Assembly: GCF_016411865.1 (NCBI RefSeq)
Contig: NZ_JAEKJA010000003.1
Coordinates: 310,001 to 374,000, forward strand
Source: Acuticoccus mangrovi
GTDB taxonomy: Bacteria > Pseudomonadota > Alphaproteobacteria > Rhizobiales > Amorphaceae
Direction of reading: 5' to 3'
Length of the DNA stretch: 64,000 bases
A program made the position numbers and the translations under genes. The notes under the pieces are model-generated. The model ran no database searches, was not told the DNA's origin, and worked only from the letters and a program-made list of their open reading frames with translations. Positions 37,399 through 46,218 of the stretch are shown here, piece by piece; the stretch's first letter is position 1; the number at the start of each line of letters is the position of its first letter.

Positions 37399-38295
37399 TC
37401 AGGCGACTTCGCGCAGGCCGGCGCCCGCCGGCTGAACCGCGGCGGTGTAGTCGGCCATCAGCTGCTTGGTGAGGGCGCCCACCGTGAAGCTGTAGGGGCC
37501 GATCTCGCCCACCGGCGTCACCTCGGCGGCGGTGCCGGTCAGGAAGCACTGCTCGAACGAGGCGAGCTCGTCGGGCATGATGGTCCGCTCGATCACCTCG
37601 ACGCCGCGGGCCTTCGCGAGGTCGATCACCGTGCCGCGGGTGATGCCGCTGAGGAAGCAGTCCGGCGTCGGCGTGTGCAGCGCACCGTCCTTCACGAAGA
37701 ACACGTTGGCGCCGGTCGATTCGGCCACGTGCCCCCGATAGTCGAGCATCAGCGCGTCGGCGTAGCCCTTGGCCTCGGCGGCATGCTTCGACATGGTGCA
37801 GATCATGTAGAGGCCGGCCGCCTTGGCGTGGCAGGGCGCGGTGGCGGGGTCCGGACGGCGCCAATCACCGATGGTGAGGCGGATGCCCTTCTCACGCTGC
37901 GCCGGGTCGAAATAGCTCGGCCAGGCCCAGGCGGCGATCGCGACGTGAATGGTGTTCATCTGCGCCGAGACGCCCATCATCTCGCTGCCGCGCCAGGCGA
38001 TCGGGCGCAGATAGGCATCGGTGAGCCCCATGCGCACGAGCGTTTCGCGCTTGGCGGCATTGATCGCGTCCTTGCTAAACGGGATCACCATGCCAAGGGT
38101 GTCGGCGGACGCGAACAGACGGTCGGTATGAGCCTCGCACTTGAAAATCTCGCCACCGTAGGCGCGCTCGCCTTCGAATACGGCGCTCGCATAGTGGAGG
38201 CCGTGGGTGAGAACGTGCACCTTGGATTCACGCCACGGCACGAATGTGCCGTCCATCCAGATGTCACCATCGTGTTGATCGAAGGACAGAGCCAT
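37399..38295 (-). CDS. ilvE: Branched-chain amino acid aminotransferase
   Basis: A 298-residue class IV PLP-dependent aminotransferase for the last step of Val, Leu and Ile synthesis. Typical motifs are THGLHYASAVFEG, AWRGSEMMGVSA, HAKAAGLYM with the PLP-binding Lys, YRGHVAESTGANVFFV and LSGITRGTVI. The protein is in the usual size range for the short bacterial enzymes. I chose ATG 38295 because a GGGAGGGG ribosome binding site precedes it. A start at 38319 would add eight residues. It is divergent from the MarR regulator at 38456, a pairing common in Rhizobiales. Confidence 0.93.
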   Translation of the reverse strand: MALSFDQHDGDIWMDGTFVPWRESKVHVLTHGLHYASAVFEGERAYGGEIFKCEAHTDRLFASADTLGMVIPFSKDAINAAKRETLVRMGLTDAYLRPIAWRGSEMMGVSAQMNTIHVAIAAWAWPSYFDPAQREKGIRLTIGDWRRPDPATAPCHAKAAGLYMICTMSKHAAEAKGYADALMLDYRGHVAESTGANVFFVKDGALHTPTPDCFLSGITRGTVIDLAKARGVEVIERTIMPDELASFEQCFLTGTAAEVTPVGEIGPYSFTVGALTKQLMADYTAAVQPAGAGLREVA

Positions 38296-38447
38296 TTCGA
38301 ATCCCCTCCCGTTGCGCATTCTCTATGCTTCGATTGCAGGGCAGCCGAAGGAAAGATCAGCTATGCGCAACAATATTTCAAACAAGCTCCCGTTCGGGAC
38401 ATTTATTCTCGATCCGGGGTCCGCAGACGTATGCCTTCTTGCGTGAT

Positions 38448-38466
38448 ACGTCAATATGGTTGACGT
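38448..38466 (+). promoter_or_regulatory. MarR-type operator over the petP start codon
   Basis: ACGTCAA (38448-38454), five bases, then TTGACGT (38460-38466) form a perfect palindrome that covers the ATG of the MarR gene (38456-38458). MarR regulators usually bind such palindromes and repress themselves. No ribosome binding site precedes this ATG. It could be a leaderless start. Confidence 0.55.
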
Positions 38467-38956
38467 AAAAAAGCGCACTGCCGATTTGCAAGGCAGCGAT
38501 GCTCAGATTGCGTTCGATCTCATCGAGCGGATCTTCTTCGGCTATCGGGACTTTGTCGGGGTCGCCGACGATGCGTTGTCGCAGACCGGATACGGCCGGG
38601 CCCATCATCGTGTATTGCATTTCGTCGACCGTCATCCGGGTCTGACGGTCGGCGAGCTGCTGACGATCCTGAAGGTGACCAAGCAGGGCGTGTCGCGCGT
38701 CTTGCGAACGCTGGTGGACGACGGAATGATCGAGATCCAGCCGGGCCCCTACGATCGGCGCGAGAAGCGCCTGTCCACCACGCCGATGGGGCACGACCTC
38801 GCGCGCTTCGTCGCGCGGCTCCAGACGGCGCGGATCGAGAGCGCGCTCGAGTCGCTGCCGCCCGGAAGCCGTCAGGTGGTGGCCGACTTCCTCGCCGGCC
38901 TCGTCGACGACGAAGAGCGCCCGGCCGTGCTGAAACGGATCGCGGGAGGGTGCTGA
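38456..38956 (+). CDS. petP: MarR-family regulator, PetP type
   Basis: A 166-residue MarR protein. The N-terminal helix region IERIFFGYRDFVGVADD and the HHRVLHFVDRHPGLTVGELLTILKVTKQGVSRVLRTLVDDG winged helix match PetP-like proteins. In Rhodobacter petP is co-transcribed with petR, and the same order is seen here. The stop overlaps the next ATG as TGATG. The name rests on this context as well as sequence, so it is a family-level assignment. Confidence 0.82.
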   Translation: MVDVKKRTADLQGSDAQIAFDLIERIFFGYRDFVGVADDALSQTGYGRAHHRVLHFVDRHPGLTVGELLTILKVTKQGVSRVLRTLVDDGMIEIQPGPYDRREKRLSTTPMGHDLARFVARLQTARIESALESLPPGSRQVVADFLAGLVDDEERPAVLKRIAGGC

Positions 38957-39663
38957 TGGCGGACGCCTCCGAGCCGCAGAGCCTCGACGAGGCGCCGCAC
39001 ATCCTCCTCGTTGACGACGATCAGCGCATCCGCTCGCTGATCGAGCGCTTTCTGCGCAAGGAAGGCTATCGCGTGACGGTGGCCGAGAGCGCGGGCCATG
39101 CCCGCCGCAAGCTCGAAGGCCTCATGTTCGACGCTCTGGTGCTCGACGTCATGATGCCGGGCGAGGACGGCTTCTCCCTGCTCACGACGCTCAAGGCCGA
39201 CACGCCCGACATGCCCGTCCTGATGCTGACGGCGATGGCCGAGCCCGGCGAGCGCATCCGCGGCCTGGAGCTCGGCGCCGACGACTACCTCGCCAAGCCC
39301 TTCGAGCCGCGCGAATTGTCGCTGCGCCTCACCAACATGATGCGGCGCCGGCCCGAGCCGGCGCGCGTCGTCCGCTTCGGCCGCTTCCGCTTCGACGTGC
39401 GGCGCGAGGAGCTGACCGCCGACGGCGACCCGGTCCGCCTCACAGACCGCGAGCGCCATCTCCTGAAGCTCTTCGCGAGCCGACCCGGCGCCACCATCGC
39501 CCGTCACGAGCTCGTCGCCGACGAGGACCTCGGCGACCGCACCATCGACGTGCAGATCAATCGTCTGCGCCGCAAGCTGGAGGACGACCCGGGCGAGCCC
39601 AAATATCTTCAGACGATGCGCGGCCAGGGCTACCGCCTGCTCGCCGACCCCGGGGAGAGCTGA
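38956..39663 (+). CDS. petR: OmpR-family response regulator, PetR type
   Basis: A 235-residue regulator with receiver Asp64 in LVLDVMMPGEDG, the Lys in LAKPFEPREL and an OmpR-type winged helix (TIDVQINRLRRKLEDDP). The ATG at 38956 has the ribosome binding site GGGAGGG and overlaps the MarR stop by one base. The name follows Rhodobacter petR. A histidine kinase follows 5 bases after its stop, suggesting a full phosphotransfer pair in one operon. Confidence 0.85.
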   Translation: MADASEPQSLDEAPHILLVDDDQRIRSLIERFLRKEGYRVTVAESAGHARRKLEGLMFDALVLDVMMPGEDGFSLLTTLKADTPDMPVLMLTAMAEPGERIRGLELGADDYLAKPFEPRELSLRLTNMMRRRPEPARVVRFGRFRFDVRREELTADGDPVRLTDRERHLLKLFASRPGATIARHELVADEDLGDRTIDVQINRLRRKLEDDPGEPKYLQTMRGQGYRLLADPGES

Positions 39664-39668
39664 TCCCA

Positions 39669-41045
39669 ATGACCGTCGCCGCCGGCAGCCGACCGCACCG
39701 CCCCCGCTGGCGTCGCATCGTGCGCTGGCTCGGGCTGCCGCCGCCGGTGGAGCGCTGGTTGCGGCGCCGGCTGCCGCGACGGCTCTTCGCCCGCTCGATC
39801 CTCATCATCGTGGTGCCGATGATCGTGCTCCAGTCGGTGGTCACCTTCGTGTTCCTCGACCGCCATTGGGAGAACATGACGCAGCGCCTCTCGGTGGCCA
39901 CCGCCTCGGAGATCGCCGCGGTGGTGGAGCTTCTGGAGCTCTCCCCGCCCGAGCTCCGGCCGGTGATCCTGCAGTCGGCGACCGACAATCTCTTCAGCGC
40001 CGTCAACCTGCTGCCCGGCCAGCATCTGCCGGCGCCGCATCCGAAGCGCTTCTTCTCGCTGCTCGACCGCACGCTGAGCCGCGAGATCTCGCGCCAGGTC
40101 GCCCGCCCCTTCTGGATCGACACGGTGGAAAGCACGCGCTGGGTGGAGATCCGCGTGAAGACGAGCGCCGGCATCCTGCAGATCATCACCCGGCGCAGCC
40201 ACACCTACGCCTCGGACTCGCACATCACCCTCGTCTGGATGGTCGGCACGTCGCTGGTGCTGATCGCCGTCGCCCTGCTCTTCCTCAAAGGCCAGGTGCG
40301 GCCGATCCAGGAGCTCGCCGCCGCCGCGGAGAGTTTCGGCCGCGGCAAGCCCGTCGACACCTACCGCCCGCACGGGGCGATCGAGGTGCGCCAGGCAGCC
40401 TGGGCATTCCTGGAAATGAGGCAGCGCATCGAGCGCCACATCGAGCAGCGCACCGCAATGCTGGCGGGCGTGAGCCACGATCTCAGGACGATCCTGACGC
40501 GCTTCCGCCTGGAGCTCGCCCTTCTCGGCAACGAGGAGGAGACGCGCGCCCTCTCCGCCGACGTCGACGAGATGCAGGCGATGCTCGAGGACTATCTCGC
40601 CTTCGCCCGTACCGATATCGACGAGCATGCGGACGACGTCGTCGTCGCGAGCCTCATCGCCGAGGCGGTGCGCGGCTATCCCAAGGTGAAGACCTTCGTG
40701 CCGGAGGAGCTGACGGCGCCGGTGCGGCCCACGGCGACGCGGCGTCTGATCGCCAATCTGGTGGGCAACGCGGTCGCCTATGCCCACCGCGTGGAGGTGC
40801 GCGCGAGCACCGGTAAGTCGCTCATCGTCACCGTCGACGACGACGGGCCCGGCATTCCGGAGAGCGAGCGGCGGGCGGTGTTCCAGCCCTTCTACCGCCT
40901 CGACAGCGCACGCAACCGCAACCGCGGCGGGACCGGCCTCGGCCTCACCATCGCCCGCGACATCGCCCGCCGACAGGGCGGCGACGTGGTGCTCGGCGAG
41001 AGCCCGCTCGGCGGCCTGCGCGCCACCGTCCGCCTGCCGCTCTGA
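39669..41045 (+). CDS. EnvZ-like sensor histidine kinase
   Basis: A 458-residue kinase with an Arg-rich N-terminus, one transmembrane helix at about residues 43-63, a periplasmic region of about 120 residues, a second helix near 188-207 and a HAMP domain. The phospho-acceptor is His270 in VSHDLRT. The ATP site has NLVGNAVAYA (LVGNA instead of the usual LVDNA), DDDGPGIP and GGTGLGLTIA. The partner is most likely the response regulator directly upstream. It is convergent with csaA with a 22-base gap. Confidence 0.9.
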   Translation: MTVAAGSRPHRPRWRRIVRWLGLPPPVERWLRRRLPRRLFARSILIIVVPMIVLQSVVTFVFLDRHWENMTQRLSVATASEIAAVVELLELSPPELRPVILQSATDNLFSAVNLLPGQHLPAPHPKRFFSLLDRTLSREISRQVARPFWIDTVESTRWVEIRVKTSAGILQIITRRSHTYASDSHITLVWMVGTSLVLIAVALLFLKGQVRPIQELAAAAESFGRGKPVDTYRPHGAIEVRQAAWAFLEMRQRIERHIEQRTAMLAGVSHDLRTILTRFRLELALLGNEEETRALSADVDEMQAMLEDYLAFARTDIDEHADDVVVASLIAEAVRGYPKVKTFVPEELTAPVRPTATRRLIANLVGNAVAYAHRVEVRASTGKSLIVTVDDDGPGIPESERRAVFQPFYRLDSARNRNRGGTGLGLTIARDIARRQGGDVVLGESPLGGLRATVRLPL

Positions 41046-41067
41046 CGACCTCCGTCGCGGCCGACGG

Positions 41068-41409
41068 CTACATCAGCCGCGCGCCGTCGGGCGCGGTCTT
41101 GTCGGGTACGGCGAGCACGATGGCGCCGCTCTCGTCGGCAAAGCCGAGCGTCAGCACCTCGGACATGAACTTGCCGATCTGGCGCGGCGGGAAGTTCACC
41201 ACCGCCATCACCTTGCGGCCGACGAGGCTCTCGGGGGTGTAGTGGTGGGTGATCTGGGCGGAGGAGCGCTTCTCGCCCACCTCCGGCCCGAAGTCGATCC
41301 GCAGCTTGATGGCCGGCTTGCGCGCCTCGGGATAGGGCTCGGCCGCCACCACCGTGCCGATGCGAATGTCCACTTTGAGGAAGTCGTCGAAGCTGATGGT
41401 GTCGGTCAC
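41068..41409 (-). CDS. csaA: tRNA-binding chaperone CsaA
   Basis: A 113-residue protein consisting of a single OB-fold tRNA-binding domain. FLKVDIRIGTVVAAEPYPEARKPA and NFPPRQIGKFMSEVLTLGF are the signature elements. CsaA binds tRNA-like structures and unfolded proteins and was described as a chaperone for protein export. The length is standard. It stands alone between convergent and same-strand neighbours. Confidence 0.93.
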   Translation of the reverse strand: MTDTISFDDFLKVDIRIGTVVAAEPYPEARKPAIKLRIDFGPEVGEKRSSAQITHHYTPESLVGRKVMAVVNFPPRQIGKFMSEVLTLGFADESGAIVLAVPDKTAPDGARLM

Positions 41410-41504
41410 GCTGGGCTCGCTGCTGAGTGTCGTCGCGGCCCGGCGTAAGCGGCTTGGCGACGAGGCGCAAGCGGCGCGGAGCGCCCGCGGTGGGGCGGCG
41501 CGCC

Positions 41505-42314
41505 TTACTCCGCCTCGTCGGCTGCGGCGCGCTTCGACCGGGTGCGGCGCGACGGCGTGGCGGCGCTCCTCGCGCGCGGGGTGCGCGCCCGCTTGCGCGC
41601 CGCAGGCTTCGTCGGCGCAGGCTCCTGCGCGACCGGCTCCGCCGCTGGGATGGGCTCGGGGGCCGGCTCGGGCGGCGTCGCGGGCTCCTCTTCCGTCGTG
41701 GAGGCGGTGGCCGCCGGCGGCTCGGTGACGTTGCTCATCGCCGGGCCAAACACGCGGGCGAAGCGCTCGTAGCGCTTCTGCGCGTCGCGCAGCGCCTTGT
41801 CGAGGCGTGCCATCGTGCGCGGCATTCCGGGATCATCCTCGTCGAGGAAGGTGCGCAGCACCTGCGCGAAGGACAGCGCGAGACCCTGGGTGATGATCCG
41901 CCCCCGCCAGCCCGGCGCGTCGATGCCGGCGGCGGCGAGCATCCAGCCCTGCGAGCGCAGCGCGACGGCGTTGAGAGCGACCGCCAGCGCCGGATCGCGG
42001 CGCACCGAGTGCATCAGGCTCTTCAGCGCCGCGCGATAGGGGCGGAGCGCGTCGAGCCGGCTCATCAGAACGTCGAACAGGCGCTCCCGCGGCGGCTGGT
42101 CCGCCATGTCGGAGAAGTCGCCGGCGAGCACGGCGCGATCGATCTTGGCGGCGAAGGCGCCGAGGATGTCGGTGCGGGAGGGAAAGGCTGCGGCAAGCTC
42201 GGCGAGACCGACGCCGGCGTGGTCGGCGATCGATCGAAGGCCGACCTCCTCGAACGGGCGGTCGGCGAGGAGGTCCATGGTGGCCTCGATGATCCGATCG
42301 GCACTATCCGACAC
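41505..42314 (-). CDS. TetR-family regulator with a histone-like basic tail
   Basis: A 269-residue protein. The first 50 residues are a TetR helix-turn-helix (RIIEATMDLLADRPFEEVGLRSIADHAGVGLAELAAAFPSR). A ligand-binding-type helical domain reaches about residue 190. The last 75 or so residues are Glu/Pro/Ala-rich, then strongly basic (KPAARKRARTPRARSAATPS, RRTRSKRAA), as in histone H1-like and AlgP-type tails. TetR proteins normally end after the helical domain. GTG 42314 is chosen because AGGAGG precedes it. It lies 36 bases after proC and probably shares its transcript. Confidence 0.75.
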   Translation of the reverse strand: MSDSADRIIEATMDLLADRPFEEVGLRSIADHAGVGLAELAAAFPSRTDILGAFAAKIDRAVLAGDFSDMADQPPRERLFDVLMSRLDALRPYRAALKSLMHSVRRDPALAVALNAVALRSQGWMLAAAGIDAPGWRGRIITQGLALSFAQVLRTFLDEDDPGMPRTMARLDKALRDAQKRYERFARVFGPAMSNVTEPPAATASTTEEEPATPPEPAPEPIPAAEPVAQEPAPTKPAARKRARTPRARSAATPSRRTRSKRAAADEAE

Positions 42315-42350
42315 GCCATCCTCCTGGAGCGGGCGCCGGCGCGTCGGGCG

Positions 42351-43154
42351 TCAGCTCCCGAGTTCGCGCGAGCGCGCTGTTGCGGCGGCCACGGCGCGCT
42401 CCATCAGAGGGCCGAGGCCGTCACCGGCCATCAGCACCTCGAGCGCGGCGGCCGTGGTGCCGCCCGGAGAAGTGACATTGCGTCGCAAGGTCGCCGGATC
42501 AAGCGGGCTGCGATCAAGCAGCGCACCCGCGCCGATGATGGTGCGGCGGGCGAGCACGGCGGCGACGTCGGCCGGCAGGCCCGCCTTCTCGCCGGCCGCG
42601 GCGAGCGCCTCGACCAGGTAGAACACGTAGGCGGGTCCGGAGCCGGAGACGGCGGTGGCGACGTCGATCAGCGCCTCGTCGTCGACCCACTCCACCGTGC
42701 CGATGCTCGACAGCAGCTTGTCGGCGAGCGCGACGTCCTTCTCGCCCGCCCCGTCGGCGACGGCGGCGGTCATGCCCTTGCCCACCGAGGACGGCGTGTT
42801 GGGGATCGCGCGCACCACCGGCCCGCGCCCCAGCGTCTTCAGCGTTTCGATGGTGATGCCCGCCGCGATGGAGACGACCAGCGTCGCCTCGTCCCGCAGG
42901 CCGGTGAGCTTGGGCAGCACCTCGCCCATCACCTGCGGCTTGACCGCCAGCACCAGAGTGCTCGCCGTGATGCCGTCGGGCGCGGTCGCGGTCACGGTGA
43001 GGCCGGGGGTCGCGAGCGCCTGCGTATCGGGCGGGCTCGGCTCGATGACGACGATCGATCGCGGGCTGGTGCCGGCGGCGAGCCAGCCCTCCAGCATCGC
43101 GCCACCCATGTTGCCCGCTCCCACGAGAACGAGCGGACGCTCCGGTGATAGCAT
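42351..43154 (-). CDS. proC: Pyrroline-5-carboxylate reductase
   Basis: A 267-residue NADPH-dependent enzyme for the last step of proline synthesis. The Rossmann motif is LVLVGAGNMGGAML. The C-terminal dimer domain has AVSGSGPAYVFYLVEAL and NVTSPGGTTAAALEVL, both family hallmarks. ATG 43154 is chosen because homology begins there. The start lies 4 bases downstream of the ybjN stop codon, so the two are likely co-transcribed. Confidence 0.96.
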   Translation of the reverse strand: MLSPERPLVLVGAGNMGGAMLEGWLAAGTSPRSIVVIEPSPPDTQALATPGLTVTATAPDGITASTLVLAVKPQVMGEVLPKLTGLRDEATLVVSIAAGITIETLKTLGRGPVVRAIPNTPSSVGKGMTAAVADGAGEKDVALADKLLSSIGTVEWVDDEALIDVATAVSGSGPAYVFYLVEALAAAGEKAGLPADVAAVLARRTIIGAGALLDRSPLDPATLRRNVTSPGGTTAAALEVLMAGDGLGPLMERAVAAATARSRELGS

Positions 43155-43158
43155 CGTG

Positions 43159-43662
43159 TCAGGCTTCTCCAGCGGTTTCGAACAGGGCGCCGTCGAGCGC
43201 CTCCTGCGCATTCTTGCCCGCCCATACCACGAACTGAAAGGCCTGATAGTGGCTGTCGCAGGTTTCCACCGCGTGGGTGAGAAGGGCCTGGACGTGGCCC
43301 GATGCCGGCATCTCGTCGCCCGCGAGGAGCTGGGTGTGGCGGAAGATCACCACCCCCTCCTTGCTCCACAGGTCGAAATGGCCCATCCACATTCGCTCGT
43401 TCACGAGGGCGAGGAGGCGCACGACCTCCGTGTAGCGCGGCTCGGTCACCTTCAGATCGAAGGCGACGGCGATGTGGAGCGAGTCGAATTCGTCCATGTG
43501 GGTGAAGGCGACGTGGTAGGCGCTCCAGCGGCCGGCGATGGAAATGGTGATCTCGTCGTCACCGGCGCGCTCGTAGGTCCAGTCGTTTCCGTTGGCGACC
43601 TCTTCGATACGATCGATAGGATTGGCGGACAGTGTAAATTCGTCGTAGTCGATCAAGCTCAT
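43159..43662 (-). CDS. YbjN-domain protein
   Basis: A 167-residue acidic protein with a YbjN domain across nearly its whole length (DEITISIAGRWSAYHVAFTHMDEFDSLH, then EVVRLLALVNERMWMGHFDL). The fold resembles type III secretion chaperones, but the function is not known. The gene regularly precedes proC in Rhizobiales. The ATG at 43662 has AAGGA as ribosome binding site. Confidence 0.85.
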   Translation of the reverse strand: MSLIDYDEFTLSANPIDRIEEVANGNDWTYERAGDDEITISIAGRWSAYHVAFTHMDEFDSLHIAVAFDLKVTEPRYTEVVRLLALVNERMWMGHFDLWSKEGVVIFRHTQLLAGDEMPASGHVQALLTHAVETCDSHYQAFQFVVWAGKNAQEALDGALFETAGEA

Positions 43663-43832
43663 GGCTGATCCTTTCGGGCCCGCACGGCCATCCCCGAAGA
43701 TCGGGGCGAGCCGCGCCTGGGACGACGCGTGAGCGCCAGGTTGGGATACGTGCGAATCCCTAAAGCGTCGTCTACAGGAGATCAGATTAGGTGCGGCGAG
43801 GAAAGGTGGGCGTCCCACCATCCACGACAGGC

Positions 43833-44093
43833 TCAGGCACTCTCCTTCTGGAGCTGAGCCTCGATGGCGGCGAGACGAGCCTTGAGCTCGTCCACCTCGT
43901 CGGCGGCGTTGGCGGCCATCTGCTTGACCGCTTCGAACTCGTCGCGCTGGACAACATTCGCCTCGGACAGCAATTTCTCGATCTGGGCGCGGACCGCCGT
44001 CTCCACCTCGCGGCGGGCTCCTTGGGCGACCGCAGCCGCGTCGGTGGCGAGGCGGGCAATCTCGTCGATGAGGCGATTGTTTGTCTGGGTCAT
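43833..44093 (-). CDS. ubiK: UbiK-family accessory factor
   Basis: An 86-residue alpha-helical protein of the BMFP/YqiC family (now UbiK), which assists ubiquinone synthesis and binds membranes. The heptad pattern of the C-terminal half (VVQRDEFEAVKQMAAN, then DEVDELKARLAAIEAQL) is the trimeric coiled coil typical of the family. The start at 44093 follows AGAGGG. It is divergent from lgt, which is a common arrangement in alphaproteobacteria. Confidence 0.85.
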   Translation of the reverse strand: MTQTNNRLIDEIARLATDAAAVAQGARREVETAVRAQIEKLLSEANVVQRDEFEAVKQMAANAADEVDELKARLAAIEAQLQKESA

Positions 44094-44249
44094 AACCCTC
44101 TCCGTCGCGCGCAGCAGCATGACACGCTGCGCATGGGAAGCACTATGGTTCGACCAGGCTGGCCGCACAAGGCGGCCTTCCGGTCACCCTCTCGTTGCAG
44201 CCGGCTGCGAGGAGAGGTTCACTCTTGATCGTCCCGAGCGAGCAGCCCG

Positions 44250-45104
44250 ATGTCCCTCGTCATTCCCTTCCCCACCTTCGACCCGGTCGCGATCAGTGTC
44301 GGACCGCTGGCCATCCGGTGGTACGCCCTCGCCTATATTGCCGGCATCTTGCTGGGCTGGATCTATGCCCGCTGGATCGCTCGGCAAGTCAGCCTCTGGG
44401 GCGCCCGGCCGCGCCCTTCGCTGCGCGATCTCGACGATCTGGTGACCTGGGTCACCATCGGCATCGTGGTCGGAGGTCGGTTAGGCTTCGTGCTCGTCTA
44501 CAACCCTATGTACTACTCTTCGCATCCCATGGAAGCCCTGATGTTGTGGCAAGGCGGCATGGCCTTCCACGGCGGCCTCCTCGGGGTGATCGTCGCAGTC
44601 ATCCTATTCAGCCGGGCGCGCGGCGTGTCGGCGGTGGCGGTGTTCGACATCCTGGCGGCGGTGGTGCCGTTCGGTCTGCTGTTCGGCCGCATCGCCAACT
44701 TCATCAATGGTGAGTTGTGGGGCCGGCCCGCCGACGTGCCGTGGGCGATGGTGTTCCCCGGCGCCGGGCCGGAGCCGCGGCACCCGAGTCAGCTCTACCA
44801 GGCCGGGCTCGAGGGGATCGGCCTCCTCGTCCTCGTCGGCGTGGCGGTCCGCCTCGGCGCGCTGCGCCGGCCGGGGCTCGCCCTCGGCCTCTTCGGCGCC
44901 GGCTACGGCCTCGCCCGCATCATCGGCGAGCAGTTCCGCATGCCTGACGCGCAGCTCGGCTTTCTCTTCGGCCCCGTCACCATGGGCATGCTGTTGTCGC
45001 TGCCGATGGTGATCGTCGGCGGTCTCGTCATCGTGATCGCGCTGCGCCGGCCGGCCTACGGCGCCGAGGCTCCCGCGCCCGCCGCCCCGGAGGCGCCGCA
45101 TTGA
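44250..45104 (+). CDS. lgt: Prolipoprotein diacylglyceryl transferase
   Basis: A 284-residue integral membrane enzyme that attaches diacylglycerol to the lipobox Cys of prolipoproteins. The key signature is GRIANFINGELWGR, and IRWYALAYIAGI, GGMAFHGGLLG and RHPSQLYQ are also present. Seven hydrophobic segments are visible. Its stop overlaps the TTG start of the next gene as TTGA, so the two are translationally coupled. Confidence 0.97.
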   Translation: MSLVIPFPTFDPVAISVGPLAIRWYALAYIAGILLGWIYARWIARQVSLWGARPRPSLRDLDDLVTWVTIGIVVGGRLGFVLVYNPMYYSSHPMEALMLWQGGMAFHGGLLGVIVAVILFSRARGVSAVAVFDILAAVVPFGLLFGRIANFINGELWGRPADVPWAMVFPGAGPEPRHPSQLYQAGLEGIGLLVLVGVAVRLGALRRPGLALGLFGAGYGLARIIGEQFRMPDAQLGFLFGPVTMGMLLSLPMVIVGGLVIVIALRRPAYGAEAPAPAAPEAPH

Positions 45105-46183
45105 CGCCGGTCGAGGAGCGCATCCGGCGGCGCATCGCGCTCACCGGCCCCATCTCGGTGGCCGAGTTCATGGCCGCCTGCCTCACCGACCCGGACGGCT
45201 ACTATTCCCGCAAGGAGCCGTTCGGCGACGCCGGCGACTTCATCACCGCGCCGGAGATCTCGCAGATGTTCGGCGAGCTCGTGGGCGCCTTCCTGTTGGA
45301 GCGCTGGCACGCCGACGGCCGCCCCACCCCCTTCACCCTCGCCGAGCTCGGTCCCGGCCGCGGCACGCTGATGGCCGACATCCTGCGCGTCCTGAAGCGT
45401 GACCCCGCGGCGATCGCGGCGAGCCGCCTCGTGCTCGTCGAAGCTTCGGACCGACTGCGGGCGGTGCAGCGGGCGCGCCTCTCCCCGCTGCATCCGCGCC
45501 TCGTCTTCGCCGAGCGGGTGCCCACCGACCGGCCGATCTATCTCGCCGCCAACGAGTTCTTCGACGCGCTGCCGATCCGCCAGTTCGTGTTCCGGGGCGG
45601 ACGCTGGTTCGAGCGCACGGTGGGGGTGGTCGACGACCGCCTCGCCTTCGGCCTCAGCCCCTATCCGGCGCCGCTCACGGGAAGCGCCGCCGAAGGCGGG
45701 GTGCGCGAGGTCCGTCCCGCCGCCGGCGTCGTCCTCGGCGACATCGCCGCCGCCATCGCCCGCCACGGCGCGGGCGTCGCCCTCGTCGTCGACTACGGCT
45801 ACGCCGGCAACGCCGACCACGGCGAGACGCTGCAGGCGGTGCGCCGCCACAGCCATGTCGACGTGCTCGACCGGCCGGGCGAGGCCGACCTGTCCGCCCA
45901 CGTCGACTTCGCCGCGCTGGCCGCGGCGGCGCGCGCGGCGGGCGCCGTCGTGCACGGGCCGGTGGGCCAAGGCCGCTTCCTCCTCGACCTCGGGCTCCTG
46001 GCGCGCGCCGGCACCCTCGGCGCCGGGCAATCCGAGGCCACACAGGAGGCGATCCGGGCCGCCGTCCAGCGCCTCGCGGGCGACGGCGAGGGCGAGATGG
46101 GCACCCTCTTCAAGGCGCTCGCCGTGACGTCGCAGCCAGATCCCCTCCCGGGATTCGGAGTTGTTCGCCAGCCGAACGGCTGA
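45101..46183 (+). CDS. MidA/NDUFAF7-type SAM-dependent methyltransferase
   Basis: A 360-residue methyltransferase of the DUF185 family. Motifs include EFMAACLTDPDGYYSRKEPFG, DFITAPEISQMFGE, the SAM-binding ELGPGRGTLMADIL, NEFFDALPIRQFV and LVVDYGY. In mitochondria the homologue NDUFAF7 methylates an arginine in complex I. The bacterial substrate is not established. The start is TTG at 45101, overlapping the lgt stop. There is no closer ATG before the conserved region. Confidence 0.88.
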   Translation: MTPVEERIRRRIALTGPISVAEFMAACLTDPDGYYSRKEPFGDAGDFITAPEISQMFGELVGAFLLERWHADGRPTPFTLAELGPGRGTLMADILRVLKRDPAAIAASRLVLVEASDRLRAVQRARLSPLHPRLVFAERVPTDRPIYLAANEFFDALPIRQFVFRGGRWFERTVGVVDDRLAFGLSPYPAPLTGSAAEGGVREVRPAAGVVLGDIAAAIARHGAGVALVVDYGYAGNADHGETLQAVRRHSHVDVLDRPGEADLSAHVDFAALAAAARAAGAVVHGPVGQGRFLLDLGLLARAGTLGAGQSEATQEAIRAAVQRLAGDGEGEMGTLFKALAVTSQPDPLPGFGVVRQPNG

Positions 46184-46218
46184 TACCACTCGGCCGCCGG
46201 CAACTTGGACGACAGACA

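Noticed and set aside
38456-41045. Antibiotic-resistance MarR operon
   Set aside because: The order with petR-like regulator, histidine kinase and ilvE fits the PetP-PetR arrangement better. No efflux gene is near.
41427-43148. 573-codon frame opposite the TetR and proC genes
   Set aside because: It crosses three real genes on the other strand and has shadow composition.
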